From Bacillus subtilis (GTDB taxonomy: Bacteria > Pseudomonadota > Alphaproteobacteria > Rhizobiales > Rhizobiaceae): 64,000 bases of DNA. Below are positions 16,083 through 24,253 of the stretch, one piece after another. Made by a program: the position numbers and the translations under genes. Numbering within the stretch: the stretch's first letter is position 1; each line of letters starts with the position of its first letter. The stretch is taken from assembly GCA_021733665.1 (NCBI GenBank), contig JAHREI010000008.1:62001-126000 (forward strand), given 5' to 3'. The notes below the pieces were generated by a model. That model did no database searches. It had not been told where the DNA came from and worked only from the letters and a program-made list of their open reading frames with translations.

Positions 16083-16462
16083 GGCTGTCTCCGTGATTTG
16101 AAACGGCAAAACAGCGCACAGAAGCCACGTCTGCGTGGCAGCATGCTTTGGAAAGTCATGGGAATTGTCCTGAAAAGGAGAGTAATTTTGGCGCAAGCCG
16201 TTGGAGCCTGTTTTGTTACAAGCGGCTCTGCTTCTGCAGAGGGTCAACGATGAACAATGCTGCGCATAAAACTCCTTTGAACAACTGTCGGAAATATAAA
16301 TGCGAAATATGGTAAAAACAAGGGTACTGATATGCAGTAACAAACGACAGTTGTTGATCGCAAAATTGCATCATCCCAGATGATAATAGCGCTTGTTTTT
16401 CACCAACAGAGCCTGTTCATTCAGAACTCTGATTTCTTGTTTCACAATAAAAGCATGGCACA
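16083..16462. other. 380-base intergenic region with spaced inverted repeat
   Basis: No gene is supported here. It should hold the promoters of the divergent yjhX-like and amidotransferase genes. A short hairpin GCCACG/CGTGGC lies at 16124-16139, and an 11-base inverted repeat spans 16280-16355 (listed separately). Confidence 0.5.
16280..16355. repeat. 11-base inverted repeat, 54-base spacer
   Basis: AACAACTGTCG at 16280-16290 and CGACAGTTGTT at 16345-16355 are exact inverted copies. The spacing suits two operator half-sites for a looping repressor, or a long-loop stem; neither is proven. Confidence 0.5.
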
Positions 16463-17221
16463 ATGATACAGCATAAACTCTTCCGCCCGACCATCGGTGT
16501 GACACTCGACAGTGAGGAAGGCGGCGGCTTTTCGGACGCCCCATGGTATGCAATCCGCCAGAATTATTTGTCCTGCCTTGAAGAGGCGGGCGCTGTGCCG
16601 ATTGCGCTGCCGCATCTGGCCGAACTGGCAGAGAATTATCTGAATATGATTGACGGGCTGGTTGTAACCGGCGGTGCTTTTGACGTGCCGCCTGCCATGT
16701 TCGGTGAGGAAGCCCGCACCGATACCATTCGTTTGAAGCCGGCACGTACGACGTTTGAAGCAGCGGTTCTGCGCGGTGCGCTTGAGCGTGACATGCCGGT
16801 GCTTGGCATTTGCGGCGGGCATCAACTTTTGGCTGTAGTTGCCGGCGGTACGCTGGTGCAGCATATTCCGGATGAAGTCGCGGGCGCGCTGGAACATTCG
16901 GTTTCCAAAGATACGGAGAATGCCGGTGGTAAGAAACGCGCAGGGCACAGCATCGCAATTGAAGAAGACAGCCTGTTGGCCAAACTGATTGGTACAACCG
17001 GTCAGCATGTGAACAGCTCACATCATCAGTCCGTGCGCACGGTTAAAGCGCCGATGCGAGTGACAGCAACAGCTGAAGACGGTGTGATTGAAGCGATTGA
17101 GCATACCGGTAAGAGCTTTGCCATTGGGGTGCAATGGCATCCGGAATATAAGCAGATGGAAGGCGATGTGCATCTGCTTGCAGCTTTCTGTGCTGCCGCC
17201 GAAGCTTATCATAATCGCTGA
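16463..17221 (+). CDS. class I glutamine amidotransferase-like hydrolase (PuuD/peptidase C26 type)
   Basis: A 252-residue cytosolic hydrolase of the gamma-glutamyl-gamma-aminobutyrate hydrolase type. The nucleophile Cys is in LGICGGHQLLAV (about residue 116), and the His-Glu pair in VQWHPEYKQ near residue 222. VVTGGAFDVPPAMFGEE resembles the substrate loop of PuuD-type enzymes. It stands alone, not in a puu operon, so the gamma-glutamyl substrate is uncertain. The start at 16463 lacks a strong ribosome-binding site, and the true start could differ slightly. A terminator follows. Confidence 0.87.
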   Translation: MIQHKLFRPTIGVTLDSEEGGGFSDAPWYAIRQNYLSCLEEAGAVPIALPHLAELAENYLNMIDGLVVTGGAFDVPPAMFGEEARTDTIRLKPARTTFEAAVLRGALERDMPVLGICGGHQLLAVVAGGTLVQHIPDEVAGALEHSVSKDTENAGGKKRAGHSIAIEEDSLLAKLIGTTGQHVNSSHHQSVRTVKAPMRVTATAEDGVIEAIEHTGKSFAIGVQWHPEYKQMEGDVHLLAAFCAAAEAYHNR

Positions 17222-17242
17222 TTATAGTCGGTCTGTTAAAAC

Positions 17243-17275
17243 AAAAACGCCTCGTATAAAATACGGGGCGTTTTT
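17243..17275. terminator. bidirectional terminator
   Basis: AAAAACGCCTCGTA/TACGGGGCGTTTTT, 14 base pairs with one wobble and a 5-base loop, between convergent genes ending at 17221 and 17284. T-runs on both strands. Confidence 0.9.
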
Positions 17276-17283
17276 AATTGTTA

Positions 17284-18177
17284 TTACTTTAGCAAGAAAG
17301 CGGTGCCGCCTGCCGCTTGCACAGCAAGACTGCCGGACTGAATACCGGCATTGAGTGCTGTTTGTGCATCTGCGCCTGAAAGCCATGCATTGATGAAACC
17401 GGCATTGAAGGCATCACCTGCACCGGTGGTATCAATAACCGGTACATTTTCAGCTTTGGCATGAAGATTATGCTCTTTTGAGCGCAGCCATGCACCTTCC
17501 GCGCCGCCTTTCAGCACCACAACGGGAAAGATTTCTGCGAGCTTATCGAGAGCATCTTGCGGGGCTTCAAAACCGGTAATTGCGAGTGCTTCTTCATTAT
17601 TCGGCAGGAAAATATCGACACCTGCGCAAGCCTTGAGCAGAGCCGGATCATAGATCAGGGTCTCGTCCCAACTTGGATCGAGCGAGACTGTGAGGCCGTG
17701 TGCCTTGGCGCGGTGCACAAGATCAGGAATCTCATGCAGTGTCGCATATTCCGCAATGTGCAAATGGCCTGCCTGAGACCAAGTGAGCGCAGCATCCAAT
17801 GTTGCAGGCAGTGCAGTGCCTGCACGACGCGACAGAAAGGCACGATCGTTGCCGATGACGCTGGCAACAGTCACCTGAGGGCCTGCATCCGCCGAGCGCT
17901 CCAGAAATTGCAGATCAATGCCTGCGGCCTCCAATTCCGGTGACAGACCGGCAGAGAGAGCATCCAGACCGAGCCGTGCCACAAGGGCGGTTGTTCGGCC
18001 GGTATGTGCCAGATGCGCGGCAGTGATATAGGCACCGCCACCTGCTGCCATTTTTAGATTATCGGCAAAGACTTCACGTCCCGGTTCCGGTAAGGCTGCC
18101 AAACCGGTAAAAATCAGATCGCAGTAAATCCGCCCGATGCTGAGAACGGCCGGATGCTGATTGTCTTTCAAACTCAT
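17284..18177 (-). CDS. PfkB-family carbohydrate kinase
   Basis: A 297-residue ribokinase-type sugar kinase. The N-terminal glycine-rich signature is AAGGGAYITAAHLAHTG (about residues 46-62), and the C-terminal ATP/anion-hole signature is DTTGAGDAFNAGFINAW with the catalytic Asp in GAGD. Its ATG overlaps the stop of the ABC ATPase gene (ATGA), so it is the last gene of the sugar transporter operon. It probably phosphorylates the imported sugar or a breakdown product of it. Specificity (fructose, ribose, tagatose type) cannot be read from sequence. Confidence 0.9.
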   Translation of the reverse strand: MSLKDNQHPAVLSIGRIYCDLIFTGLAALPEPGREVFADNLKMAAGGGAYITAAHLAHTGRTTALVARLGLDALSAGLSPELEAAGIDLQFLERSADAGPQVTVASVIGNDRAFLSRRAGTALPATLDAALTWSQAGHLHIAEYATLHEIPDLVHRAKAHGLTVSLDPSWDETLIYDPALLKACAGVDIFLPNNEEALAITGFEAPQDALDKLAEIFPVVVLKGGAEGAWLRSKEHNLHAKAENVPVIDTTGAGDAFNAGFINAWLSGADAQTALNAGIQSGSLAVQAAGGTAFLLK

Positions 18178-19220
18178 AGACGTCCCAGACTTTTCTCTGT
18201 CGCCTTGTCAAACAGATAGAGGCTGCCCGCTGCTGCGCGTGCAGTCAGGGTGCTGCCGGTGGCCGGTATGAATTTGCCCGATGCGGTGGCTATGACCGAA
18301 ATGCCCTGCACATCAATATGCACCAGTGTTTCAGGCCCCAGCGGTTCAGCGGCGGTGACTGTGCCGGTTAGTTCAATACCGGTGGCCGTTTTGCTTTCAT
18401 CGCCGGTGACAACCATCAGATCATGCGGGCGAATACCAACCAGAATGTCGCCATCCGGTTTGAATTCGACGCTGTTGCCATTTTTGCGGCCTGCAATGAG
18501 GTTCATCGACGGGCTGCCGATAAAGCGGGCCGTGAAGACATCAATCGGGTTTTCGTAGAGCTCGGTTGGAGTGCCGGTCTGCAGAATATTTCCATCGCGC
18601 ATTACCACAATACGGTCAGCCATAGTCATGGCCTCCACCTGATCGTGGGTCACATAGACGGTTGTGGTCTTGAGGCGCTGATGCAAGCGCTTGATCTCAA
18701 TACGCATCTGGGCGCGCAACTGCGCGTCAAGATTGGACAGAGGTTCATCAAACAGGAAGGCAGACGGATTGCGCACCATCGCACGGCCGATAGCAACGCG
18801 CTGGCGCTGACCACCAGAAAGCGCGGCAGGGCGGCGATCCAGATATGGCTCAAGGTCGAGAATTTTTGCAGTTTCTTCAATACGGGCATTTTTATCCGCA
18901 TTGGAGACTTTGGAGGTGTAGAGGCCGAAGCCAATATTCTGGCGCACAGTCATATGCGGATAGATCGCATAATTCTGGAACACCATTGCAATATTGCGCT
19001 GTTTCGGGTCACGCTCATTGACGACTTCATCGCCGATTTTTAGTTCGCCGCCGGAAATATCTTCCAGACCCGCAATCATACGCAAGGTTGTGGATTTGCC
19101 GCAGCCGGAAGGGCCGACGAAAACCACAAATTCGCCATCGGCAATTTGCAGATCAATGCCGTGCACAGCCTCAACCTTGCCATAGCGTTTAACCAGCTTG
19201 TTCAGTTCGATCGTTGCCAT
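18174..19220 (-). CDS. sugar ABC transporter ATP-binding protein (UgpC/MalK type)
   Basis: A 348-residue ATPase of the carbohydrate CUT1 type. Walker A is GPSGCGKST, the Q-loop is MVFQNYAIYPH, the signature is LSGGQRQRVAIGRAM, Walker B is AFLFDEPLSNLD, and the switch His is in VYVTHDQVEA. The C-terminal hundred residues form the TOBE regulatory domain (ILVGIRPHDL). The start overlaps the stop of the lyase gene by one base (TGATG). Together with the two permeases and the binding protein it completes a sugar importer. Confidence 0.93.
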   Translation of the reverse strand: MATIELNKLVKRYGKVEAVHGIDLQIADGEFVVFVGPSGCGKSTTLRMIAGLEDISGGELKIGDEVVNERDPKQRNIAMVFQNYAIYPHMTVRQNIGFGLYTSKVSNADKNARIEETAKILDLEPYLDRRPAALSGGQRQRVAIGRAMVRNPSAFLFDEPLSNLDAQLRAQMRIEIKRLHQRLKTTTVYVTHDQVEAMTMADRIVVMRDGNILQTGTPTELYENPIDVFTARFIGSPSMNLIAGRKNGNSVEFKPDGDILVGIRPHDLMVVTGDESKTATGIELTGTVTAAEPLGPETLVHIDVQGISVIATASGKFIPATGSTLTARAAAGSLYLFDKATEKSLGRL

Positions 19221-20734
19221 CAGCGTTTCTCCACCAAGGCCTGAAATTTATCATTGAGCTCGCGTGCGGCTTTGACCTCAGTTGCGGCTTGTGTGTCTGC
19301 AAGGCTTGCAAAGGCATTGGCCTGATCGCGGTAGGCTGTCAGTGCCTCAGCCATTGGTTCCTGTGCAGGGCCGCCGAAACGGTCGCGCACAGTGATGAAA
19401 TGCTCCGGTGAAACCAGTTCCTCAAACTTTGTACGGTCAAAAGACGGTTCTCTGCCTGCCGCATGTTTGAAGGCTTCCAGAAACGGCTCATAGCCGTCCT
19501 GTTCCAGCCCACCGCCTTTGGCGACAACGGCTTTGGCTACGGTTGCCGCAATCTCATGCGCCTGACGGAAGGACAGACCTTCAATACGCACCAGTGAATC
19601 AGCCAGCTCGGTAATAGTGATGCAGGAGCGGCGGATATTATCGGCAACACGCGCCGGATCAATACGGATGGCCTGCACAAAAGCGGCCAGCAGATCGAGA
19701 ACGCGACCAGCAGACGCAAAGGCTTCATAACCCATCTGTTGTGTTTCGCCTTCACTGTCATTCATATCGGTGAAAGGCGTATTATGGATCACATCCAGTA
19801 CCGTGCGGGCGCGACCCATAGTCTGGCTTGCCAGATGACGCATATGTTCAATCGGCACCGGATTGCGCTTCTGCGGCATGATCGAAGAGATCTGCACAAA
19901 AGCGTTCGGTACATAGATCTGGCCAACTTCGAAGCTCGTCCAGAACTGGAAGTCCTGAATGAGACGGCCGAGATGGATAAACATCAGCTCAATCGCGGAA
20001 TAGGTTGAGGTGATGTAATCCGAAGCGGCAATACAGCTGTAAGAATTGCGTAAAGGCGCGGCAAAGCCCAACAGGTCAGCCACGCGTGCGCGGTCGATGG
20101 GAAAACCTGAGGTGGTGATGGCTGCCGCGCCCATAGGTGACAGGTTGACGATTTCACGCGCTGTTGCAAAACGCTGCATATCGCGGATCAGCACTTCAAT
20201 CGCTGCCGACAGATAATGGCTGAAGGTTGAAGGCTGTGCTGGCTGACCATGCGTATAGGCAACGATCAGTGTTGCCTGTTCACGGTTTGCGGTTTCAATC
20301 ATCGCATTGAGCAGATGGCGGGACTTGGCCAGCAGAACATCAATATGTTCTTTGAGGCCGAGTTTGAACAGCGTGTGGTCGATATCATTGCGTGAACGTG
20401 CGGTGTGCAGGCGACCAGCAATATCTGCGCCGAGGCGGGACTTCAGTTCTTTCTCGATCAGGAAGAAGAAGTCCTCAACTTCACCGGTATAGGTGAGGGA
20501 GGCCGGATCAATGTCACGGTCGATCTGTTCCAGCGCACCGGCGATTGCCGCTGCCTGTTTTTCGTCGAGAATGCCGGTTTCCGTCAGCATGACCAGATGG
20601 GCGCGGTCAATACGGCGGAAGCTCTCTACGTGGTGAGTTTTAGCGCCGTCAAAAAGCGGTTTCAGCACGGTCTCCTTGTAGACCGGATCAGGGAAAACGC
20701 TTTTATCGGCAAGTCGCGGATCGTTTACAGACAT
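19220..20734 (-). CDS. argininosuccinate lyase-like enzyme of a sugar locus
   Basis: A 504-residue member of the fumarase/aspartase superfamily closest to argininosuccinate lyase. Seen are HTARSRNDID, the catalytic TH motif in YTHGQPAQPSTFSHYL, and the signature loop ISSIMPQKRNP, where the first Gly of the usual GSSxMPxKxN is Ile. It lies inside a sugar-importer operon between permease and ATPase genes with 10- and 1-base junctions. This argues that it acts on the imported compound, for example eliminating fumarate or another acid from an N-linked adduct, rather than in arginine synthesis. RBS AAGGAT lies 8 bases before the start. Confidence 0.82.
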   Translation of the reverse strand: MSVNDPRLADKSVFPDPVYKETVLKPLFDGAKTHHVESFRRIDRAHLVMLTETGILDEKQAAAIAGALEQIDRDIDPASLTYTGEVEDFFFLIEKELKSRLGADIAGRLHTARSRNDIDHTLFKLGLKEHIDVLLAKSRHLLNAMIETANREQATLIVAYTHGQPAQPSTFSHYLSAAIEVLIRDMQRFATAREIVNLSPMGAAAITTSGFPIDRARVADLLGFAAPLRNSYSCIAASDYITSTYSAIELMFIHLGRLIQDFQFWTSFEVGQIYVPNAFVQISSIMPQKRNPVPIEHMRHLASQTMGRARTVLDVIHNTPFTDMNDSEGETQQMGYEAFASAGRVLDLLAAFVQAIRIDPARVADNIRRSCITITELADSLVRIEGLSFRQAHEIAATVAKAVVAKGGGLEQDGYEPFLEAFKHAAGREPSFDRTKFEELVSPEHFITVRDRFGGPAQEPMAEALTAYRDQANAFASLADTQAATEVKAARELNDKFQALVEKR

Positions 20735-20744
20735 TATAGTATCC

Positions 20745-21596
20745 TTATCCCTTCAGGCCGGCCAGCATGACGCCGCGCACGATATAGCGCTGCAGCAGCA
20801 GGAACACGAGCAGGGTTGGCAGGGTGGCGATAGCAGCACCGGTCATAATCATTTCCCACTGGATTGATTGCTCAACCGCGAAACTCGAAAGCCCGACAGG
20901 CAATGTGTAGAGTTCCTTGCTAGTGGTGACGATCAGCGGCCAGAAGAAGGCTGTCCAGTTACCGAGGAAGGTGAAGATTGCCAGAGCTGACAGTGCCGGA
21001 GTGACCAGCGGCATGGCCACTTTCCACCAGATCTGGAATTCGTTCAGGCCATCCACGCGGGCAGCTTCGAGAAAGTCATTTGGCACGCCTTCAAAGAACT
21101 GTTTCATCAGGAAGGTACCAAAAGCCGTCATCATGCCCGGGAACATAATGCCCCAATAGCTGTCGAGCCAGCCGAGTTTGCTCGACATCAGATACCACGG
21201 GATCACCAGCATTTCGGTCGGGATCATCAGGGTCGAGAGAATGGCGAGGAAGATGAAGTGGCGGCCACGAAACTGGAATTTCGCCAGCGTGTAGCCGACA
21301 AGACTGTCGAAAAACACGTTGGATAATGTGACGACAACCGCGACGAACATCGAGTTGAAAAACCAACGCAGGAAGCGGCCGTCTGCCAGAATGGTGACAT
21401 AGTTCTGTACGGTCGGTTCAGCCGGTATCAGACGCAGATCATAGACCTGACTGGCGGTTTTGAACGAGGTGGAGAACATATAGGCCAGCGGCGTAACCAT
21501 GATGATGCCGCCGATAAGCAGCAATGTCCATGTGAGGACGCGGCCTGGCCGGATATTCGCAAATGGGAGTGCCGGTGTTTTGGTTTCAGCGGTCAT
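20745..21596 (-). CDS. sugar ABC transporter permease (MalG/UgpE type)
   Basis: A 283-residue permease with six predicted helices. The EAA loop is EAARVDGLNEFQIWWKVAMPLVTPALSA. The ATG at 21596 overlaps the TGA of the other permease (ATGA) and follows GAGGGAAAAGA, so it is preferred to an in-frame start at 21617. It is followed 10 bases on by the lyase gene. This is the inner-membrane channel subunit of a CUT1-type importer. Confidence 0.92.
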   Translation of the reverse strand: MTAETKTPALPFANIRPGRVLTWTLLLIGGIIMVTPLAYMFSTSFKTASQVYDLRLIPAEPTVQNYVTILADGRFLRWFFNSMFVAVVVTLSNVFFDSLVGYTLAKFQFRGRHFIFLAILSTLMIPTEMLVIPWYLMSSKLGWLDSYWGIMFPGMMTAFGTFLMKQFFEGVPNDFLEAARVDGLNEFQIWWKVAMPLVTPALSALAIFTFLGNWTAFFWPLIVTTSKELYTLPVGLSSFAVEQSIQWEMIMTGAAIATLPTLLVFLLLQRYIVRGVMLAGLKG

Positions 21597-22516
21597 TTCT
21601 TTTCCCTCAAAACCCACAGCTGCAACAGTGAAACAGCCAGCAGAATAGAGAACAGCACAACTGTCTGCGCGGCGGCATAGCCCATGGCATAAGACGAGAA
21701 GGCGGTTTGATAAATCATCATCACCAATGGTTTGGTGGAGCCAAGCGGGCCACCTGGATCATAGGTGGTCATGTTATAGACCTGATCGAAAATGCGCAGG
21801 AAGCCGATGGACGAGAAGACGACCAGAAACACGGTTGTCGGTTTTAGCAACGGAATGGTGATTTTGCGCAGGATCGCCCAGTCACCCAAGCCATCAATGC
21901 GGGCGGCTTCGTAATAGGTGTTAGGGATAGCACGCAGACCAGCCATGAAAATAATGATTTGGAAGCCGAGACCAGCCCAGATGGACGTTGCCATAATGGA
22001 ATAGAGTGCTTGATCGACAGACCGTAAGAACGTCTGCTGTGGCAGGCCGAGGCTGCTGAGCATATTATTGATCACGCCGATTGGTGCCGGCTGATAAAAC
22101 CAGCGCCAGACCCAGCCCATTGCCGCCGCAGTGGTAAGAAACGGCAGGAAATACAGACCACGGATCAGCCCGTGCATGAAACGCACACGATCCAGATAAT
22201 AGGCGATTATAAAAGCAATAAACAGGCTCACGGGTGTGCCGATAAGCAGGTAAGTGAACGTGTTTTTAAACACTTTCCAGAATTGCGGATCCGCGAACAG
22301 TTTTTCATAATTCGAAAGGCCGATAAATTTCGGCGGTTTCATCAGATCCCAGTTGGTCAGCGATAACCAGAATGCTTCAACGGTAGGATAAAACCGGATG
22401 ACCGTATAAAACAGGATAGGGATACTCAGAAAGCTCCATACCCAGATCAGCCGCCTCGTGCGCATAGGCAGGCGGTTCCAGAAAGTATCACCGGAGCGGG
22501 CAGCCGTCACAGTCAT
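21593..22516 (-). CDS. sugar ABC transporter permease (MalF/UgpA type)
   Basis: A 307-residue permease from the likely start at 22516 (protein MTVTAARSGDTFWNR...). An in-frame start at 22594 would add 26 residues not typical of the family. It has six hydrophobic helices and the EAA loop EAARIDGLGDWAILRKITIPLLKP. It is translationally coupled to the second permease (ATGA). About 195 bases containing a strong hairpin separate it from the binding-protein gene. Confidence 0.9.
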   Translation of the reverse strand: MTVTAARSGDTFWNRLPMRTRRLIWVWSFLSIPILFYTVIRFYPTVEAFWLSLTNWDLMKPPKFIGLSNYEKLFADPQFWKVFKNTFTYLLIGTPVSLFIAFIIAYYLDRVRFMHGLIRGLYFLPFLTTAAAMGWVWRWFYQPAPIGVINNMLSSLGLPQQTFLRSVDQALYSIMATSIWAGLGFQIIIFMAGLRAIPNTYYEAARIDGLGDWAILRKITIPLLKPTTVFLVVFSSIGFLRIFDQVYNMTTYDPGGPLGSTKPLVMMIYQTAFSSYAMGYAAAQTVVLFSILLAVSLLQLWVLREKK

Positions 22517-22668
22517 GGTTCGAAATACCTTATGGTACGGGAGCATATCCGGCAAAACGGCATTGCAGCCCTGTCCGGAAATATGCGTCAACAAATATCA
22601 AAGGCCATAGCCGGTTCCGGCTTTATGCGGTGGCCATCCGCAGTTTCATGGCTTAGCGATGAAACAAA

Positions 22669-22702
22669 ATCCGCTGTGCCGATAGATGACGGCACAGCGG
22701 AT
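22669..22702 (-). other. strong hairpin after the sugar-binding protein gene
   Basis: A perfect 13-base stem, ATCCGCTGTGCCG/CGGCACAGCGGAT, with an 8-base loop lies 10 bases downstream of the binding-protein stop and upstream of the permeases. It lacks a T-run. Hairpins in this position in other sugar operons block 3' decay and raise binding-protein levels. Confidence 0.7.
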
Positions 22703-22711
22703 AATCAGATT

Positions 22712-23959
22712 TTACTGAGCGTCGTCGATGATGGTCTGCTCAGCCTTGGCAGCTTGTGCAAGGGACTCTTTCACAGGCTGTTTTTCAAGAATGACACGGT
22801 TCACCATATCCATTGCTGTCTGGCGCTGGGCAGCTTCATCCACAAACATGGTGGTGTGAGCATAATCCAGACCTTTGAGGAATGGGCCGTAGATCGGGTC
22901 TGCCAGATTAGTTTCGGTCTGGGCAACTGCACGGCGGGCAGGCAGCTCGCCAACTTCCTTGAGCCAGATTTCCATCGCTTCCGGTGAGGAAATATAGTTC
23001 AGGAACTTCTTGGCGGCTTCGAGCTTTTCGCCCTTGGCATTGGCACCGATACCGTTTGCAAAGTAGCTGGCATAGTTGGAACGCACGCCGTCGGCATTGG
23101 CTGGCAGCTCGGTTACACCCCATTCAAAGTCTTTAATGGTGCGGAATGCGCCAAGACGGAATGTGCCGTCCACAGTCATGGCAGCCATACCTGCGCGGAA
23201 TGCAGCCTGACCTTCATCCATGAACTTCGGTTCGCCGACTTTCTTTTCAGTCTGCAGATCAGTGTAGAATTTCAGCGCCTTTTCACCGGCTTCGGAATCA
23301 TAGGCCACTTTGCGGTCATTATCAGTGTAAGGCACGCCGCCATATTGACGGATCAGAACTTCACGCCACCAATGATGATCCTGACCGGCCATATCCATGG
23401 TGATACCGGCAGTGGTCAGATTGCCGTTTGCATCGCGTTTTGCGGTTTTTTCCGCAGCGGCAACCAGTTCATCCAGTGTTTTTGGCGGGTTTTTCGGATC
23501 AAGGCCGGCTTCTTCAAAGAGCTTCTTGTTGTAGAATAGCGCCAGCGAACGTACCGCAGTTGGCAGGCCGTAATAATCATCGCCACGCTTCATCGCGCTG
23601 GTGATCGGGAAGAAATCGCTCTCGATTTTATCATGCGGGAATGTATCAGTTGGCAGCGGCTGCAAAATACCACCGGCAACGAATTTATCGAGCCAGCCGT
23701 AGAACAGCTGCATCACATCAGGGCTGTTGCCTGCCATTTTAGCCGCAATCACGCGGGTCTGATAATCATCATAAGGGAATGTAGTGTGCTTGACCTTGAT
23801 GTCCGGATTGGCTTTTTCGAAATTCTCGATCAGCTTATCCATCGCTTTGACGCGGGACTCAAAAACATATTGCCAATATTCAATTTCAACAGCCTGTGCA
23901 GCGTTAAACGCCATGGTGCTGAAACCGGCGATCAATCCCGCAAATAACAATTTACGCAT
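22712..23959 (-). CDS. extracellular sugar-binding protein of ABC transporter
   Basis: A 415-residue periplasmic binding protein of family 1 (MalE/UgpB type). The Sec signal is RKLLFAGLIAGFSTMAFNAAQA, with cleavage near residue 23. The mature protein begins VEIEYWQYVFESRVKAMDKLIENFEK, and has the family helix NPDIKVKHTTFPYDDYQTRV and a long C-terminal lobe. GGGGAGG stands just upstream of the ATG. It is the first gene of a six-gene leftward operon ending with the PfkB kinase, and is divergent from the ROK regulator. The ligand is unknown. Confidence 0.93.
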   Translation of the reverse strand: MRKLLFAGLIAGFSTMAFNAAQAVEIEYWQYVFESRVKAMDKLIENFEKANPDIKVKHTTFPYDDYQTRVIAAKMAGNSPDVMQLFYGWLDKFVAGGILQPLPTDTFPHDKIESDFFPITSAMKRGDDYYGLPTAVRSLALFYNKKLFEEAGLDPKNPPKTLDELVAAAEKTAKRDANGNLTTAGITMDMAGQDHHWWREVLIRQYGGVPYTDNDRKVAYDSEAGEKALKFYTDLQTEKKVGEPKFMDEGQAAFRAGMAAMTVDGTFRLGAFRTIKDFEWGVTELPANADGVRSNYASYFANGIGANAKGEKLEAAKKFLNYISSPEAMEIWLKEVGELPARRAVAQTETNLADPIYGPFLKGLDYAHTTMFVDEAAQRQTAMDMVNRVILEKQPVKESLAQAAKAEQTIIDDAQ

Positions 23960-24253
23960 GTAAACCTCCCCTTATGGCCTCCGGCTTTTGCCGGTCTCAG
24001 GCAAAAAACAGTTGTGATCCATACCTTTATCCAAAACCGGTGCACGTTTTTGGGGCATGCCGCTCTGCGAGACTTTCAAAAAATATCGTTCGTTTGAAAG
24101 TTCTTGCAGTGCCGGCTGCGTTTTCCTCCGCAGATCTGTTGTTTACGGTCACTATTTTACGGGGTTTTGTCAATAAGATAATTTACTTGAATTAATATAT
24201 TGCGGTTATGAAAGCTCTCGCTTATCATTTTGAGACGGGCAGGACGGAGCAGC
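23960..24253. promoter_or_regulatory. divergent control region of the sugar locus
   Basis: Lies between the binding-protein operon and the ROK regulator. It contains one palindromic repeat near 24031 and an AT-rich tract at about 24165-24205 that could hold a promoter and the ROK operator. Exact sites were not identifiable. Confidence 0.5.
24031..24053. repeat. interspersed palindromic repeat, copy 2
   Basis: CCAAAACCGGTGCACGTTTTTGG is an imperfect palindrome whose AAAACCGG...TTTT core matches the elements at 12548 and 31076. This copy is more degenerate. Confidence 0.6.

Noticed and set aside
16083-16343. Upstream extension of the yjhX-like frame
   Set aside because: The frame is open by chance; the homology, the GGAG site and the family length all support a start at 16082.
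19220-20734. Housekeeping argH
   Set aside because: The operon context, the changed signature loop and the 504-residue length point to a catabolic paralog.
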